Positions 44,920 to 53,825 of a stretch of 64,000 nucleotides of DNA are shown here, piece by piece (positions within the stretch are counted from its first letter, which is position 1; the number at the start of each line of letters is the position of its first letter). Position numbers and translations under genes: made by a program. This stretch comes from JAILEN01 sp036723975 (lineage in GTDB: Bacteria > Bacillota > Clostridia > Lachnospirales > Lachnospiraceae), in contig DAIMGJ010000002.1 of assembly GCA_036723975.1 (NCBI GenBank), positions 1-64,000 on the forward strand, read 5' to 3'. The notes beneath the pieces were generated by a model. It saw only the letters and a program-made list of their open reading frames with translations, had not been told where the DNA came from and did no database searches.

Positions 44920-44943
44920 AACCTCACCTGAATCCTTCCTTAT

Positions 44944-44984
44944 AAATAAGGGCCGAGTCATATGTCATGACTCAGCCCTTATTT
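44944..44984 (-). terminator. Intrinsic terminator of the sugar-acid operon
   Basis: Arms of 18 bases with one mismatch (AAATAAGGGC and GAGTCAT with their complements) and a 5-base loop; T-rich sequence follows on both sides. It lies 23 bases after the hydroxyacid dehydrogenase stop and closes the eleven-gene unit. Confidence 0.88.
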
Positions 44985-45006
44985 TAACATTTCATCCTGT
45001 CTTTTG

Positions 45007-45972
45007 CTATGAGTTTACGACATTTATGGGTTTGCCTTCTATAAATGCCCGGATATTTTCTACGGTAATATCCATAATTCGCTGTCTGGCGGCTTGTGCG
45101 GCCCAGGAAATGTGAGGAGTAATAATGGTATTTTTTGCCTTTAGCAGTGGGTTATTTCCTTTAATGGGTTCCGTGGAAACCACATCCAACCCGGCCGCAT
45201 ATACCTTGTCACTATTTAATGCTTCCGCCAGATCGCGCTCAACAATCAACTGTCCTCTGGAGTTGTTGATGATGATAACGCCATTTTTCATTTTCTCAAT
45301 ATTCTTTTTATTGATAATGCCTTCTGTCTCAGGAAAAAGCGGGCAGTGAAGGAAAATCACATCCGACTCGGCAAACAACTCATCCAACTCCACATATTCA
45401 GCTACCTCACGACCAATGTTGGATTGCATGGAATCGTACGCAATTACCTTCATGCCAATAGAGTTTAAAATTCGAGCGGTGGCCTGCCCGATTCTTCCCA
45501 GACCTATGATTCCGGCAGTCTTACCATATAGTTCAATTAAGGGGTAATCCCAAAAACACCAGTCCACATTATTTTGCCAACGTCCCGCCTTGACCGCTGC
45601 GTCATGGTGTCCGATATGCGAGCAAATTTCCAAAAGAAGTCCCACGGCAAACTGTCCCACAATCTGCGTTCCGTAGGTAGGAACATTTAGCACCGGAATT
45701 CCTTTCTCATTTGCATATGCATAATCCACCACGTTATATCCCGTGGCCAAAACAGCGATGGCTTTTAATGTCGGACAGGCATCAATGGTGTTTCTTGAAA
45801 TCGGTGTTTTATTTATCACGGCGATATCCGCCCCTGCAAGGCGCTCCGCAATCAGAGGACTATCAATATAGGATGTCCTGTCATACACCGTTACTTCCCC
45901 CAGCTTTTCCAAGTCTCCCCAGGATAGATCCCCGGGGTTTTCCGTATATCCATCCAAAACAACAATCTTCAT
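45007..45972 (-). CDS. D-2-hydroxyacid dehydrogenase (glycerate/hydroxypyruvate reductase-like)
   Basis: This 321-residue NAD(P)-dependent enzyme has the cofactor motif GKTAGIIGLGRIGQATARIL at about 148-167. The catalytic Arg is in INNSRGQLIVERDLAEAL near 236, and the His in TIITPHISWAAQAARQR near 286. The N-terminus MKIVVLDGYTENPGDLSWGD is typical of glycerate dehydrogenase-type members. Last in an operon that begins with glycerate kinase, it may interconvert hydroxypyruvate and D-glycerate, though other 2-keto acids are possible. Confidence 0.9.
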   Translation of the reverse strand: MKIVVLDGYTENPGDLSWGDLEKLGEVTVYDRTSYIDSPLIAERLAGADIAVINKTPISRNTIDACPTLKAIAVLATGYNVVDYAYANEKGIPVLNVPTYGTQIVGQFAVGLLLEICSHIGHHDAAVKAGRWQNNVDWCFWDYPLIELYGKTAGIIGLGRIGQATARILNSIGMKVIAYDSMQSNIGREVAEYVELDELFAESDVIFLHCPLFPETEGIINKKNIEKMKNGVIIINNSRGQLIVERDLAEALNSDKVYAAGLDVVSTEPIKGNNPLLKAKNTIITPHISWAAQAARQRIMDITVENIRAFIEGKPINVVNS

Positions 45973-46008
45973 CGTTTCCTTCCTCCTCTTTATGACGTTT
46001 CATAAATG

Positions 46009-46899
46009 CTACAGAAGCGCCCACGCTCTGTTGAGGCATCGTTTTGTATTGGCAAGAACGATTTCCGGATCTTCTCCTTCCACAGGCTTTACTTCCATAG
46101 AAAGTACCAACGGATCTCTGGCGTTAAAAAAGCCTTCTGCTCTTAACACCTGCAGATAATCCAACAACTGGAACACATCATTGGCGCTACCCGGATATCC
46201 AAACCTCTGGTGATAATCGCCATACCCTTCCGCCTCAGGATCCGCCACCGCATTTCCAAAATGCAAATGGGTAATGTATGGTCTGCAGGTCCGAATCACA
46301 TCCTTTGCGGTTTCGTGGCAAATAGGGAAATGAGAAAGGTCCACCAAAAGCCCAAAATTAGGGCAAACATTTCTCACATCTGCCGCAAACTGTGCAGCAT
46401 AGTTGGAAGGTCCGATCAACGCCGCCTTATCTACGTCGTAGTCAAACACCTCAAGTTCCACCATCATATTTTTCATGGCAGCATATTTGCAGACATTGAT
46501 GGTAGTTTTTAACAATTGTTTGTATGCCTGATCCTTGGTCTCCTCCTTCCACTTTCCGGCAAGAAATGCTATTCCTTTGGATCCAAGGCACTCTGCCTCA
46601 TCAATGGCCTGAATCAATGTCACCTCAGCATTTAATCGCTCGTCTTCTTCAATCGCATTCGGATTTAATCCCGGACCTAAGAGTCTGGGTTGTGCACCGT
46701 AGCACACCTTCAAATGGGACTGCTCCAAAAGACCTCTGATTTCTTCACGTTCCTCGGGAGAATGGCATTGTGTGATTTCAATGGCGTCAAAGTAATCATC
46801 TCTTGCCACCCTTTTTACAGCATCCACCGCACTAAGATTTGGAAACGACATCCAACTGATGGTTCCGACTCGAAAATATCTGTGAATTGACTCTCTCAT
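46009..46899 (-). CDS. Sugar phosphate isomerase/epimerase-like TIM barrel protein 2
   Basis: This 296-residue protein is of the xylose-isomerase-like/AP endonuclease 2 fold. Metal-binding strands are visible: MVELEVFDYDVDKAAL (Glu), NFGLLVDLSHFPICHETAKD (Asp and His), HLHFGNAV (His) and LVLSMEVKPVEGEDPE (Glu). Family members isomerise hydroxypyruvate, ribulose or erythrulose-type compounds. It shares the fold with the 49349-50176 gene of the same operon but is not a close copy, so two isomerisation steps are likely. Confidence 0.85.
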   Translation of the reverse strand: MRESIHRYFRVGTISWMSFPNLSAVDAVKRVARDDYFDAIEITQCHSPEEREEIRGLLEQSHLKVCYGAQPRLLGPGLNPNAIEEDERLNAEVTLIQAIDEAECLGSKGIAFLAGKWKEETKDQAYKQLLKTTINVCKYAAMKNMMVELEVFDYDVDKAALIGPSNYAAQFAADVRNVCPNFGLLVDLSHFPICHETAKDVIRTCRPYITHLHFGNAVADPEAEGYGDYHQRFGYPGSANDVFQLLDYLQVLRAEGFFNARDPLVLSMEVKPVEGEDPEIVLANTKRCLNRAWALL

Positions 46900-46925
46900 T
46901 TATCCATCCTCTCTTTCTTCTAAAA

Positions 46926-47855
46926 TCATCTCTTTATCAGTTCTTTCACTTTGGAAATGATGTTTTCCTCACTGTATCCGTACTTGCGCAAAAGCTGCTC
47001 ATAATCTCCGGACTCCGCATAGTCGGTTGCTCCGATGCCCAAAACAGGAACCGGGTAATTTGCCGACAGTGTTTCCGTAACTGCACTGTACAATCCACCC
47101 CAAATACTGTTTTCTTCCACGCAAACCACCGCTCCGGTTTTTCTGGCGCTTTGAATAATCATCTCTTCATCCAAGGGCTTTACGGTTGGTATATCAATGA
47201 CTTCCGCATGGATCCCCTCTACCTCCAATTGATCCGCAGCAGCCACCGCCTTCGACAACAGCGTACCCGTGGATACGATGGTAACATCCTTTCCTTTTCG
47301 ATATACGATTCCTTTCCCAATGGAAAACTCGTTCTTCTCCTTGTACATAACAGGGGCAGGCGCCCGTGACAATCTTAAATACACCGGGCCCTCATATGCC
47401 GCTGCGGCAAACACCGCTTTTTTCGTCATTACAGCATCCGACGGCGTAATCACAACCATCCCCGGAATCGCCCGAAGGAAGGCCACATCCGTAATGGCAT
47501 GATGGCTGGCACCGTCATAAGAATCCGATAGCCCCACATAGGTTCCGGCAAGTTTTACATTTAACTTGTCATACCCGATAAGACTTTGAATCGGGTCGCT
47601 TCCTCGGGTGGCAAGAAATGCAGAAAACGTATTCACAAATGGAATCAATCCCACCCTCGCCATTCCGGCAGCCATATTTACCATATTCAGTTCGCTGATT
47701 CCGACTTCGTAATATCGATGAGGAAAAGCCTTTCCAAAGATCATGCTCTTGGTAGAGCCACCAACATCCGCTTCCAAAGCAACCACTTTTTCATTTACCC
47801 AGCCCAGTTCTTTTAATGCACTGCCATAGGCATCTCTGATTGCGATCTTTTCCAT
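46926..47855 (-). CDS. Transketolase, C-terminal subunit
   Basis: This 309-residue pyrimidine-binding half of a split transketolase reads KVVALEADVGGSTKSMIFGK near 24-43, YYEVGISELNMVNMAAGMAR near 48-67 (catalytic Glu that activates thiamine pyrophosphate) and SYDGASHHAITDVAFLRAIP. The C-terminal domain follows. It lies 3 bases after the N-terminal subunit gene. The pair probably transfers a two-carbon unit from a ketose made in this pathway. Split enzymes of this kind are often dedicated to one catabolic route. Confidence 0.93.
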   Translation of the reverse strand: MEKIAIRDAYGSALKELGWVNEKVVALEADVGGSTKSMIFGKAFPHRYYEVGISELNMVNMAAGMARVGLIPFVNTFSAFLATRGSDPIQSLIGYDKLNVKLAGTYVGLSDSYDGASHHAITDVAFLRAIPGMVVITPSDAVMTKKAVFAAAAYEGPVYLRLSRAPAPVMYKEKNEFSIGKGIVYRKGKDVTIVSTGTLLSKAVAAADQLEVEGIHAEVIDIPTVKPLDEEMIIQSARKTGAVVCVEENSIWGGLYSAVTETLSANYPVPVLGIGATDYAESGDYEQLLRKYGYSEENIISKVKELIKR

Positions 47856-47858
47856 ACG

Positions 47859-48680
47859 TCACCTCTCCAATTCTCTTTTCGCAGCAGCGTATTCCTCGTC
47901 TCCGATTGGTTTTCCGTGCCACTCACTTTTTCCTTCCATAAAAGAAATTCCTTTTCCCTTTACAGTCTCCGCCACGATAATAATTGGTTTATCCTTTACG
48001 CACTTTGCTTCGCTTATTGCCCGTTCAATATCCGAAACAGAATGCCCCAAACACCGAATCACTTTCCACCCAAAGGATTCCCACTTCAGCCACACATCAC
48101 CCAAAGGCATAATGTCTCTTACTTTCCCGTCCAGCTGCACCCCGTTGTAATCCAAAACCGCAATCAAATGATTTTCCTTATACTTGGCTGCTGCCATTGC
48201 AGCTTCCCAAACGGCGCCCTCCTGGATTTCACCATCGCCTAAAATTACATAGGTATAGTTATCCCGAGACAACCATCGATCTGCTATAGCCATACCAAGT
48301 CCTGCTCCAAGACCAAGTCCCAAAGGCCCCGTTGAAAGTTCCACCGCCGGAAGCTTATGAACACAGGGATGTCCCTGCAGTCTGCTTCCCACTTGTCGAA
48401 AGGAGCGTAATTCCTGTTCCGGGAAAAAACCCTTCTTTGCCATGTTCAAATAAAGCATGGGCGCTGCGTGTCCCTTGGAAAGAATCAAATGATCCCGGTT
48501 TTCTTTTTCCGGATCTTTCGGGTCGATATTCATAAGTTCCTGAATCAGTGTCGTTACTATCTCACAGCAAGACAAGGAGCCCCCGGGATGACCTGTTTGG
48601 GCATAGTACAACATATCCAACAAGTCATTTCTCATCTGCAAGCAAAGTTCTTCCAATTCCTTAACTTTTTCTTTCGTCAT
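47859..48680 (-). CDS. Transketolase, N-terminal subunit
   Basis: This 273-residue thiamine-pyrophosphate-binding half has YYAQTGHPGGSLSCCEIVTT at about 26-45, ILSKGHAAPMLYLNMAKKGF, VELSTGPLGLGLGAGLGMAI, and the diphosphate motif YVILGDGEIQEGAVWEAAMA ending near Asn178 (LDYN). It overlaps the racemase-like gene by ATGA and is followed by the second subunit. In apiose degradation a split transketolase acts on apulose 4-phosphate; a related role is possible but unproven. Confidence 0.93.
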   Translation of the reverse strand: MTKEKVKELEELCLQMRNDLLDMLYYAQTGHPGGSLSCCEIVTTLIQELMNIDPKDPEKENRDHLILSKGHAAPMLYLNMAKKGFFPEQELRSFRQVGSRLQGHPCVHKLPAVELSTGPLGLGLGAGLGMAIADRWLSRDNYTYVILGDGEIQEGAVWEAAMAAAKYKENHLIAVLDYNGVQLDGKVRDIMPLGDVWLKWESFGWKVIRCLGHSVSDIERAISEAKCVKDKPIIIVAETVKGKGISFMEGKSEWHGKPIGDEEYAAAKRELER

Positions 48681-49348
48681 AACGCCATCCTCTTTACTTC
48701 CTTTTTAATTTCTTTCAAGCAAAAAGATGTTCCGGCTATCGTGGTTTTTCCGGTAATTCTTCGAATATCCTCCATGCAGCTTTCCAAAGAGGCCTGAGCC
48801 AAAACAATCAAATCAAACTCGGAGGTATCCATCTGCGAAACCGTCTGCCGAACAATTTCATTATGTCCCGTTAAGTTATTTTTCTTTAATGCCTCAAATG
48901 CTTCTTCTATCACTACCCCCGTAACTTTTACCATCTTTCCGATCAGCTTCCCTTCCAACGACAACTTATCCATCACAGGCTCCACTGCACTCTTTGCGGA
49001 AGCAATTACCAGGATATTGTTCGATTTTTTCACTGCCTTTGCAGACATTTCGTCATCGATGGCTACGATGGGGATTTGAATCGTTTTTCGCGCCTCCTCG
49101 AGGTGGGGTGAGAGGGTAGAGCAAGTAACCACGATCAAATCCGCATCGGTCATAGCCATACTTTTAAGATCTAAAAGAAGTCTCTCCTTATTTTCCGCGG
49201 TAAACTCGCCGATTTCATTGGGATTTACAGAGAGAAACTCATCCCAAAAGTTATAAACTCTGATGTCCTCACGGAGATACTCCTTTAGTCTTCTTCCAAA
49301 GCTATTTGCTACACTTTGTACTGTATGCAGTAATGCAATTCGAACCAT
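48677..49348 (-). CDS. Asp/Glu/hydantoin racemase-family protein
   Basis: This 223-residue protein has two alpha/beta halves. The first active-site Cys is in LIVVTCSTLSPHLEEARKT near 76-95. The region equivalent to the second Cys reads LIVLAQASLESCMEDI, where Ala-Ser replaces the usual Cys-Thr and a Cys appears four residues later. A one-cysteine mechanism (isomerase or decarboxylase, as in arylmalonate decarboxylase relatives) is therefore as likely as racemisation. It begins directly after the upstream gene's stop (TAGATG) and overlaps the transketolase gene by ATGA. Confidence 0.82.
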   Translation of the reverse strand: MVRIALLHTVQSVANSFGRRLKEYLREDIRVYNFWDEFLSVNPNEIGEFTAENKERLLLDLKSMAMTDADLIVVTCSTLSPHLEEARKTIQIPIVAIDDEMSAKAVKKSNNILVIASAKSAVEPVMDKLSLEGKLIGKMVKVTGVVIEEAFEALKKNNLTGHNEIVRQTVSQMDTSEFDLIVLAQASLESCMEDIRRITGKTTIAGTSFCLKEIKKEVKRMAL

Positions 49349-50176
49349 CTATCCGTAAACCTCTCTTATAATGGGTATCAAATGAGTTGCCGACTCTTCT
49401 GCCGATGTTTTCATATCCGGGAGTTGATAAATTTCCGTGGTATAATCTCCCTCGTAACCGCTATCCCGGAAGGTTTGTATGATTTTTTTAAAATCAAGTC
49501 CGCACTGTCCCGGGTAGCGCCTGTTGTTATCCGCCAGATGCACATGCACATTCAGTGAGCAGTACTTTCGAATGGACTCATACAAATCTTTTTCTTCCAG
49601 ATTCATATGGAAGACATCCATCATTAATCGGAAGGACTCATTTCCGATTCGATGTACCATCTCAGCAGCCTCCTCCACAGTATTAATGAATCCGGTCTGC
49701 ATAATCGTAATGGGTTCCAATGCCAGCACCACCTTTCTTGAAGCGGCATAATCCGCCAATTCATGAAAGGCCAATACGGCATAAATATCTGTTTTGTCTC
49801 GGGATATGGCGTCGCAATAATCTCCTCGTATTCGACCGATATTCACCTTGGCATCAAGGGATGCGGCAAAATCTATGATACGTTTGGTTCTTTCGATGGC
49901 TTCCTTTCGTTTCTTTAAAACCGGATCCGTGTAGGAAAGACCCAGCTGTCCGAAGATTTCTCCGGTACAAACCATGGTGCAGGAAAGATTGTATTTCTTT
50001 AACATCTTTTTAATCTTTCGCACATTCAGTTTGTCCGGATTTAAGGTCATAAATTCAACGCCTTCGTATCCCAAGGAAGAAAGTGTTTTTAAGCTGTTGT
50101 CCAATGGTCCCTGAAAAGCGGTTACCGCCGCGCTTTCGTAAACATCCGGCGTAGCCACCTGATAACATAGTTTCAT
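49349..50176 (-). CDS. Sugar phosphate isomerase/epimerase-like TIM barrel protein 1
   Basis: This 275-residue xylose-isomerase-like protein begins MKLCYQVATPDVYESAAVTA. Metal-binding positions are visible in VVLALEPITIMQTGF (Glu), FRLMMDVFHMNLEEKD (Asp, His), VHVHLADNNRRYPGQCGLD (His) and GDYTTEIYQLPD (Glu). This is the hydroxypyruvate isomerase/OtnI-like arrangement. The ATG at 50176 has AGGAGA ahead and overlaps the PdxA2 stop by ATGA; the longer frame is antisense-free but lacks a ribosome site. It probably isomerises a keto acid or ketose of the pathway. Confidence 0.87.
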   Translation of the reverse strand: MKLCYQVATPDVYESAAVTAFQGPLDNSLKTLSSLGYEGVEFMTLNPDKLNVRKIKKMLKKYNLSCTMVCTGEIFGQLGLSYTDPVLKKRKEAIERTKRIIDFAASLDAKVNIGRIRGDYCDAISRDKTDIYAVLAFHELADYAASRKVVLALEPITIMQTGFINTVEEAAEMVHRIGNESFRLMMDVFHMNLEEKDLYESIRKYCSLNVHVHLADNNRRYPGQCGLDFKKIIQTFRDSGYEGDYTTEIYQLPDMKTSAEESATHLIPIIREVYG

Positions 50177-51204
50177 TTGGTTCTCCTCGCATTCGCCATT
50201 TGCACACACATCTTTACCGCATTTTCAAACGCGGATGTTTGAACTACGTTTTTCCCCGCAATGTCATAGGCCGTACCATGACCTGCGGTTACAATCGGAA
50301 TCTCAAAACCACCGGCAATGGTAATCCCTGCATCAAACCCCACAACCTTCAGAGCAATCTGCCCCTGGTCATGGAACATGGTTACCACTCCGTCAAAGTC
50401 ACCTCTGAACGCTCTTACGAACAAGGTGTCCGACGGATAGGGTCCGGTGATATTGTCCGTATCGTATTTTCTGCAAGCCTCTTCAATCGCCGGTCGAATC
50501 ACATCGATTTCTTCTCTTCCGCAGGTTCCGTCTTCCCCTCCGTGAGGATTCAATGCCGCCACTGCAATCTTCGGATCCTTGATTCCTGCATTTTGCAGTG
50601 TCGTATGCATTAACGTAATGGCCCGACCGATGCTTTTGGTGGTCAGATTATCACTTACTCTGTTTAACGGAATATGGCTGGTGGTACGGGTGGTCCAAAC
50701 TTTTCCCACCGCATTAATTTCACCGAAAGGTTTCCAATGATCCAGTTTATGGGCAATATAATGATGCTCACTTTCAAAATGCTCACCGTCGATTTTTTCC
50801 ATTCTCGGATCTTCTTTCAGCATCGCCTTATTAAAGGGACCGAAACAGAAGCCTTCGATTTTTCCGTTTTTATATAGTTGAATTGCCGTATCCATGCCAT
50901 CCACATTCGCCTTTCCGGCTTCTCTTGTGGCAACTCCGAAAGGAATCCGATCCGGATCTGCGTTTTCCATATCCAAAATAGGAACCCCCTTGATCCAATC
51001 CGCCTCCTCCGCACGTTTGATTACCTGCAGTTCCAAAGCTTCTCCAATTACTTTGAAAGCTCTGTCCATCACACGCTTATCGCCAATCAAAAGCGGCCGA
51101 CAATTCTCACGTAAAAATCCTGTCATCAATAACTTTGCTATGATTTCCGGTCCTACTCCGGCAGGATCGCCCAGTAGGATTCCGATAACCGGTTTTTCTG
51201 TCAT
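50173..51204 (-). CDS. pdxA2: PdxA2-type 4-phospho-sugar-acid dehydrogenase
   Basis: This 343-residue member of the PdxA family oxidises a 4-phosphorylated hydroxyacid with decarboxylation. The motifs are IGILLGDPAGVGPEIIAKLL at the N-terminus, EHHYIAHKLDHWKP and TTRTTSHIPL for metal and substrate, VTMFHDQGQIALKV and IVTAGHGTAYDIAGKN. PdxA2 enzymes act on 4-phospho-D-threonate or erythronate next to a DUF1537 kinase. No such kinase is in this operon, which is unusual. True vitamin B6 PdxA is unlikely given the sugar-acid neighbours. Confidence 0.88.
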   Translation of the reverse strand: MTEKPVIGILLGDPAGVGPEIIAKLLMTGFLRENCRPLLIGDKRVMDRAFKVIGEALELQVIKRAEEADWIKGVPILDMENADPDRIPFGVATREAGKANVDGMDTAIQLYKNGKIEGFCFGPFNKAMLKEDPRMEKIDGEHFESEHHYIAHKLDHWKPFGEINAVGKVWTTRTTSHIPLNRVSDNLTTKSIGRAITLMHTTLQNAGIKDPKIAVAALNPHGGEDGTCGREEIDVIRPAIEEACRKYDTDNITGPYPSDTLFVRAFRGDFDGVVTMFHDQGQIALKVVGFDAGITIAGGFEIPIVTAGHGTAYDIAGKNVVQTSAFENAVKMCVQMANARRTK

Positions 51205-51216
51205 GATACTCCCTCC

Positions 51217-52248
51217 CTATTGTGCGATTCCGAGAGATTCCATGTAGTCCTTTTCGTACTGTGTCACGTAAATAGTTGCAACGCTATGATTCATGTAGTT
51301 TGGAATCAACTTGTTCTTTTCGATATAATCCGTCTTCCAAGTATCTGTTTCCGATACCTTATACAGCGCTTCTGTCCAGAATTCCACTGCCTCATCGCTC
51401 ATGGACGCCGGAGCTGCCACGCCTCTCCAAACCGGAACTTCCACATTTTCGTAATCCCCGATTTCACTTAAGGTCGGTGCATCAGAAAGATTTCCCGTAA
51501 AGCGTTCGGTCGCCAATGCCAATACCGGTGTCAAATCTCCGGATTCCACATATTCAGATGCAGCCGCAGGCTTTGACATTACAAAATCAATATGTCCTCC
51601 CAACTGTGCCGTAATTGCATCTCCTGTAGAGTCATAAGTAATGTAGTTCATCACGTCCTTGGAAAATCCCAATTCGGCAATAAGTTTTTCGTAGGTGGCG
51701 ATATCGTCTCCCTTGGATCCGCCGATGATAACCTGTTCTCCTTCCGATGCTGCCTTAATCGCCTGATTGAAATCTTCAAACTTGGTCTGCTTACCCTTAA
51801 ATAAAAGCTGCTTATCTACTGCCATAACCGCTAAGATTTTAAAGTTTGCCGCGCGATTTGATGTGTTTTGTACCATTGGCATCAAATCTCCGGAGTTAAA
51901 GGTAAGTAAGGTATAATCTGCCTTGTCTCCCTTCATATTTGCCACTTCATTTCGTCCCACTTCTCCGGATCCGTCCGTCTTATTGGTAACCACAATCGCC
52001 TGACCGTTTACCATGTCGTTGGATGCCATGATGTCTGAAATTTGTCTGGAGAAAATATCCGATCCGCCACCGGGGCTTGATGTACAATACCAGTCCACGG
52101 TTTTTGTGGGAGCAAACGCTTCTTTTTCGACCACATCTTCGGTTGCCTTTTTACACCCTGCAAACAGCGTGGTACCAATCGAAAGCATACATAGCATGGC
52201 CAAAAGTTTTCTCGTCATTTTGCTAATCCTTAATTTTGTAATCCTCAT
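51217..52248 (-). CDS. tctC: TctC-type tripartite tricarboxylate transporter binding lipoprotein
   Basis: This 343-residue extracytoplasmic solute-binding protein has a lipoprotein signal with Cys near residue 32 (SIGTTLFAGCKK). VDWYCTSSPGGGSDIFSRQI and VVTNKTDGSGEVGRNEVANM are the Bug/TctC ligand-loop patterns. The start at 52248 has GGGAGG nine bases upstream; an ATG 30 bases further in also has a weaker site, and the 52284 ATG has none. The first codons consist of a 15-base tandem repeat. It would deliver an organic acid to TctAB. Confidence 0.9.
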   Translation of the reverse strand: MRITKLRISKMTRKLLAMLCMLSIGTTLFAGCKKATEDVVEKEAFAPTKTVDWYCTSSPGGGSDIFSRQISDIMASNDMVNGQAIVVTNKTDGSGEVGRNEVANMKGDKADYTLLTFNSGDLMPMVQNTSNRAANFKILAVMAVDKQLLFKGKQTKFEDFNQAIKAASEGEQVIIGGSKGDDIATYEKLIAELGFSKDVMNYITYDSTGDAITAQLGGHIDFVMSKPAAASEYVESGDLTPVLALATERFTGNLSDAPTLSEIGDYENVEVPVWRGVAAPASMSDEAVEFWTEALYKVSETDTWKTDYIEKNKLIPNYMNHSVATIYVTQYEKDYMESLGIAQ

Positions 52249-52260
52249 TTCCGTAATCCT
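52224..52260. repeat. Three 15-bp tandem repeats across the tctC start
   Basis: The heptamer TAATCCT occurs at 52224, 52239 and 52254, exactly 15 bases apart, with similar A/T-rich spacers. On the coding strand each copy is AGGATTA. Two copies encode the repeated R-I-(T/S)-K of the signal peptide; the third lies in the ribosome-binding region. Confidence 0.7.
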
Positions 52261-52296
52261 CCCTTTAAGTAGCTCTTTCCTCATTTATCAAGTTTT

Positions 52297-53811
52297 TCAT
52301 CTTTTTTCTTTCAATGCTTTCAACTTCGCGATAATGGCCTTTACCAAAGGGAAGCCTATGAAGAAGAAGAAAATGATCACTAACACTAGCGTAATCGGTC
52401 TCGTAAAAAAGATGGATAGACTTCCCTTCGAAATAATAAACGCCTTCCTCATATTGGATTCCAGCAGTTTTGCCAAAACAAAGGACAAAATCATCGGCGA
52501 TGTGGGGAACCCGGCTTTCTTTAAGAAATAGCAACCGAGCCCCGCCAAATACATCACCACAACGCCATACATAGAGTGAGAAGAACTATACGCTCCTACC
52601 ACGCATACCGTTATAATCACGGGAATCAGGCAGTATATGGGAACACTCAAAATCTTGATTAAAAACGGTATCACTGCTATGGCGACCAGCAGTGCAAATA
52701 TATTGGAAAAAAATAAAGATGCAATCAATCCCCAGGTAAACTCCGGTTCATTTTGGAACAAAAGCGGTCCGGGATTTAGCCCCCACATCATAAGGCCTCC
52801 CAAGAGTACCGCACCGGTTCCCGATCCCGGAATTCCAAGTGCCAAAAGAGGAGCAAACGCCCCGGCCGCTGCCGCATTGTTGGCAGCCTCTGCCGCTGCA
52901 ATTCCTTCCACGGCTCCTGTTCCGAATTCATCCTCACTTTTGAAATGTTTGTTTAGGGAATATCCCATAAACCCACCGGTTGTAGCTCCGGCTCCGGGCA
53001 GGACACCTACAAAGGTGCCCAACAATCCGGAGCGAATTGCAGGAGGCAACAGGCGCTTAAAGTCACGTTTCGTCAAAAGACTTCCCCGAATGGTAAGGTT
53101 CATTCCCTCATCCACTTTTGTGGTATTCCTTCGCTCATTGGCAAGATAAATAATCTGCGTAAAACCGATGGCTCCTATAATAAACGGAGTAAACGGAATT
53201 CCTCCCAAAAGATACATATTGCCAAACTCATATCTCGGAATCCCCGAAAGGGTATCCATACCAATGCTTGCCAAAAGCATTCCTAAAATCGTAATAATGA
53301 TACCCTTGATTGGGTTTTCTCCCACCAGCCAGCTGATAGAGGTCATGGCAATCAAAAGCAGCGCCGTCATCTCCGACGGTCCAAAGGCAAGCCCTACTCT
53401 CGCCAGTCCCGGTCCCAACATAGTAAGAATGATGATTCCTATGGTTCCTCCGATAAAGGAAGCCATATTGGCTGTAAACAAGGCCTGCCCCGGCCGCTTT
53501 CGCTTGGTGGCCATGGGATAACCATCCAAAGCCGTACAAATTGCAGGAGAATCTCCCGGTATATTTAACAAAATCGCGCTAAAAGAACCTCCAAACATGT
53601 TGGCATAATAGAGCGCGCCCAACATGATAATTGCAGTTGTCGGGCTAAACTTATAAGTCAGGGGCAAAAGAAGTGCCACTCCGGCCAAGCTTCCTACCCC
53701 GGGCATAGCCCCCACGATCAGTCCCAATAGCGCGCCCACAAACGCTACCAAGACATTTTCCAACGTCAAAAACACTCCGAATCCATTGATTAATTGCTGA
53801 AGATTAGACAC
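52297..53811 (-). CDS. tctA: TctA large membrane subunit of the tripartite transporter
   Basis: This 504-residue permease has about twelve membrane helices. Hallmarks are LLGLIVGAMPGVGSLAGVAL at about 27-46, ILLNIPGDSPAICTALDGYP at about 80-99, and FVGVLPGAGATTGGFMGYSL near 270. The start is GTG at 53811, with GGGAGG eight bases ahead. It lies between tctB and tctC, the family's usual set. Family substrates are di- and tricarboxylates and related hydroxyacids. Confidence 0.95.
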   Translation of the reverse strand: MSNLQQLINGFGVFLTLENVLVAFVGALLGLIVGAMPGVGSLAGVALLLPLTYKFSPTTAIIMLGALYYANMFGGSFSAILLNIPGDSPAICTALDGYPMATKRKRPGQALFTANMASFIGGTIGIIILTMLGPGLARVGLAFGPSEMTALLLIAMTSISWLVGENPIKGIIITILGMLLASIGMDTLSGIPRYEFGNMYLLGGIPFTPFIIGAIGFTQIIYLANERRNTTKVDEGMNLTIRGSLLTKRDFKRLLPPAIRSGLLGTFVGVLPGAGATTGGFMGYSLNKHFKSEDEFGTGAVEGIAAAEAANNAAAAGAFAPLLALGIPGSGTGAVLLGGLMMWGLNPGPLLFQNEPEFTWGLIASLFFSNIFALLVAIAVIPFLIKILSVPIYCLIPVIITVCVVGAYSSSHSMYGVVVMYLAGLGCYFLKKAGFPTSPMILSFVLAKLLESNMRKAFIISKGSLSIFFTRPITLVLVIIFFFFIGFPLVKAIIAKLKALKEKR

Positions 53812-53825
53812 TGTTACATCCTCCC

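Noticed and set aside
52249..52284. Upstream ATG for tctC
   Set aside because: It has no ribosome site and would translate the GGGAGG that fits the ATG at 52248.
52013..53521. Long plus-strand open frames (170-172 codons) antisense to tctA and tctC
   Set aside because: They mirror strong, complete minus-strand transporter genes, show no ribosome sites, and have low-complexity antisense composition.
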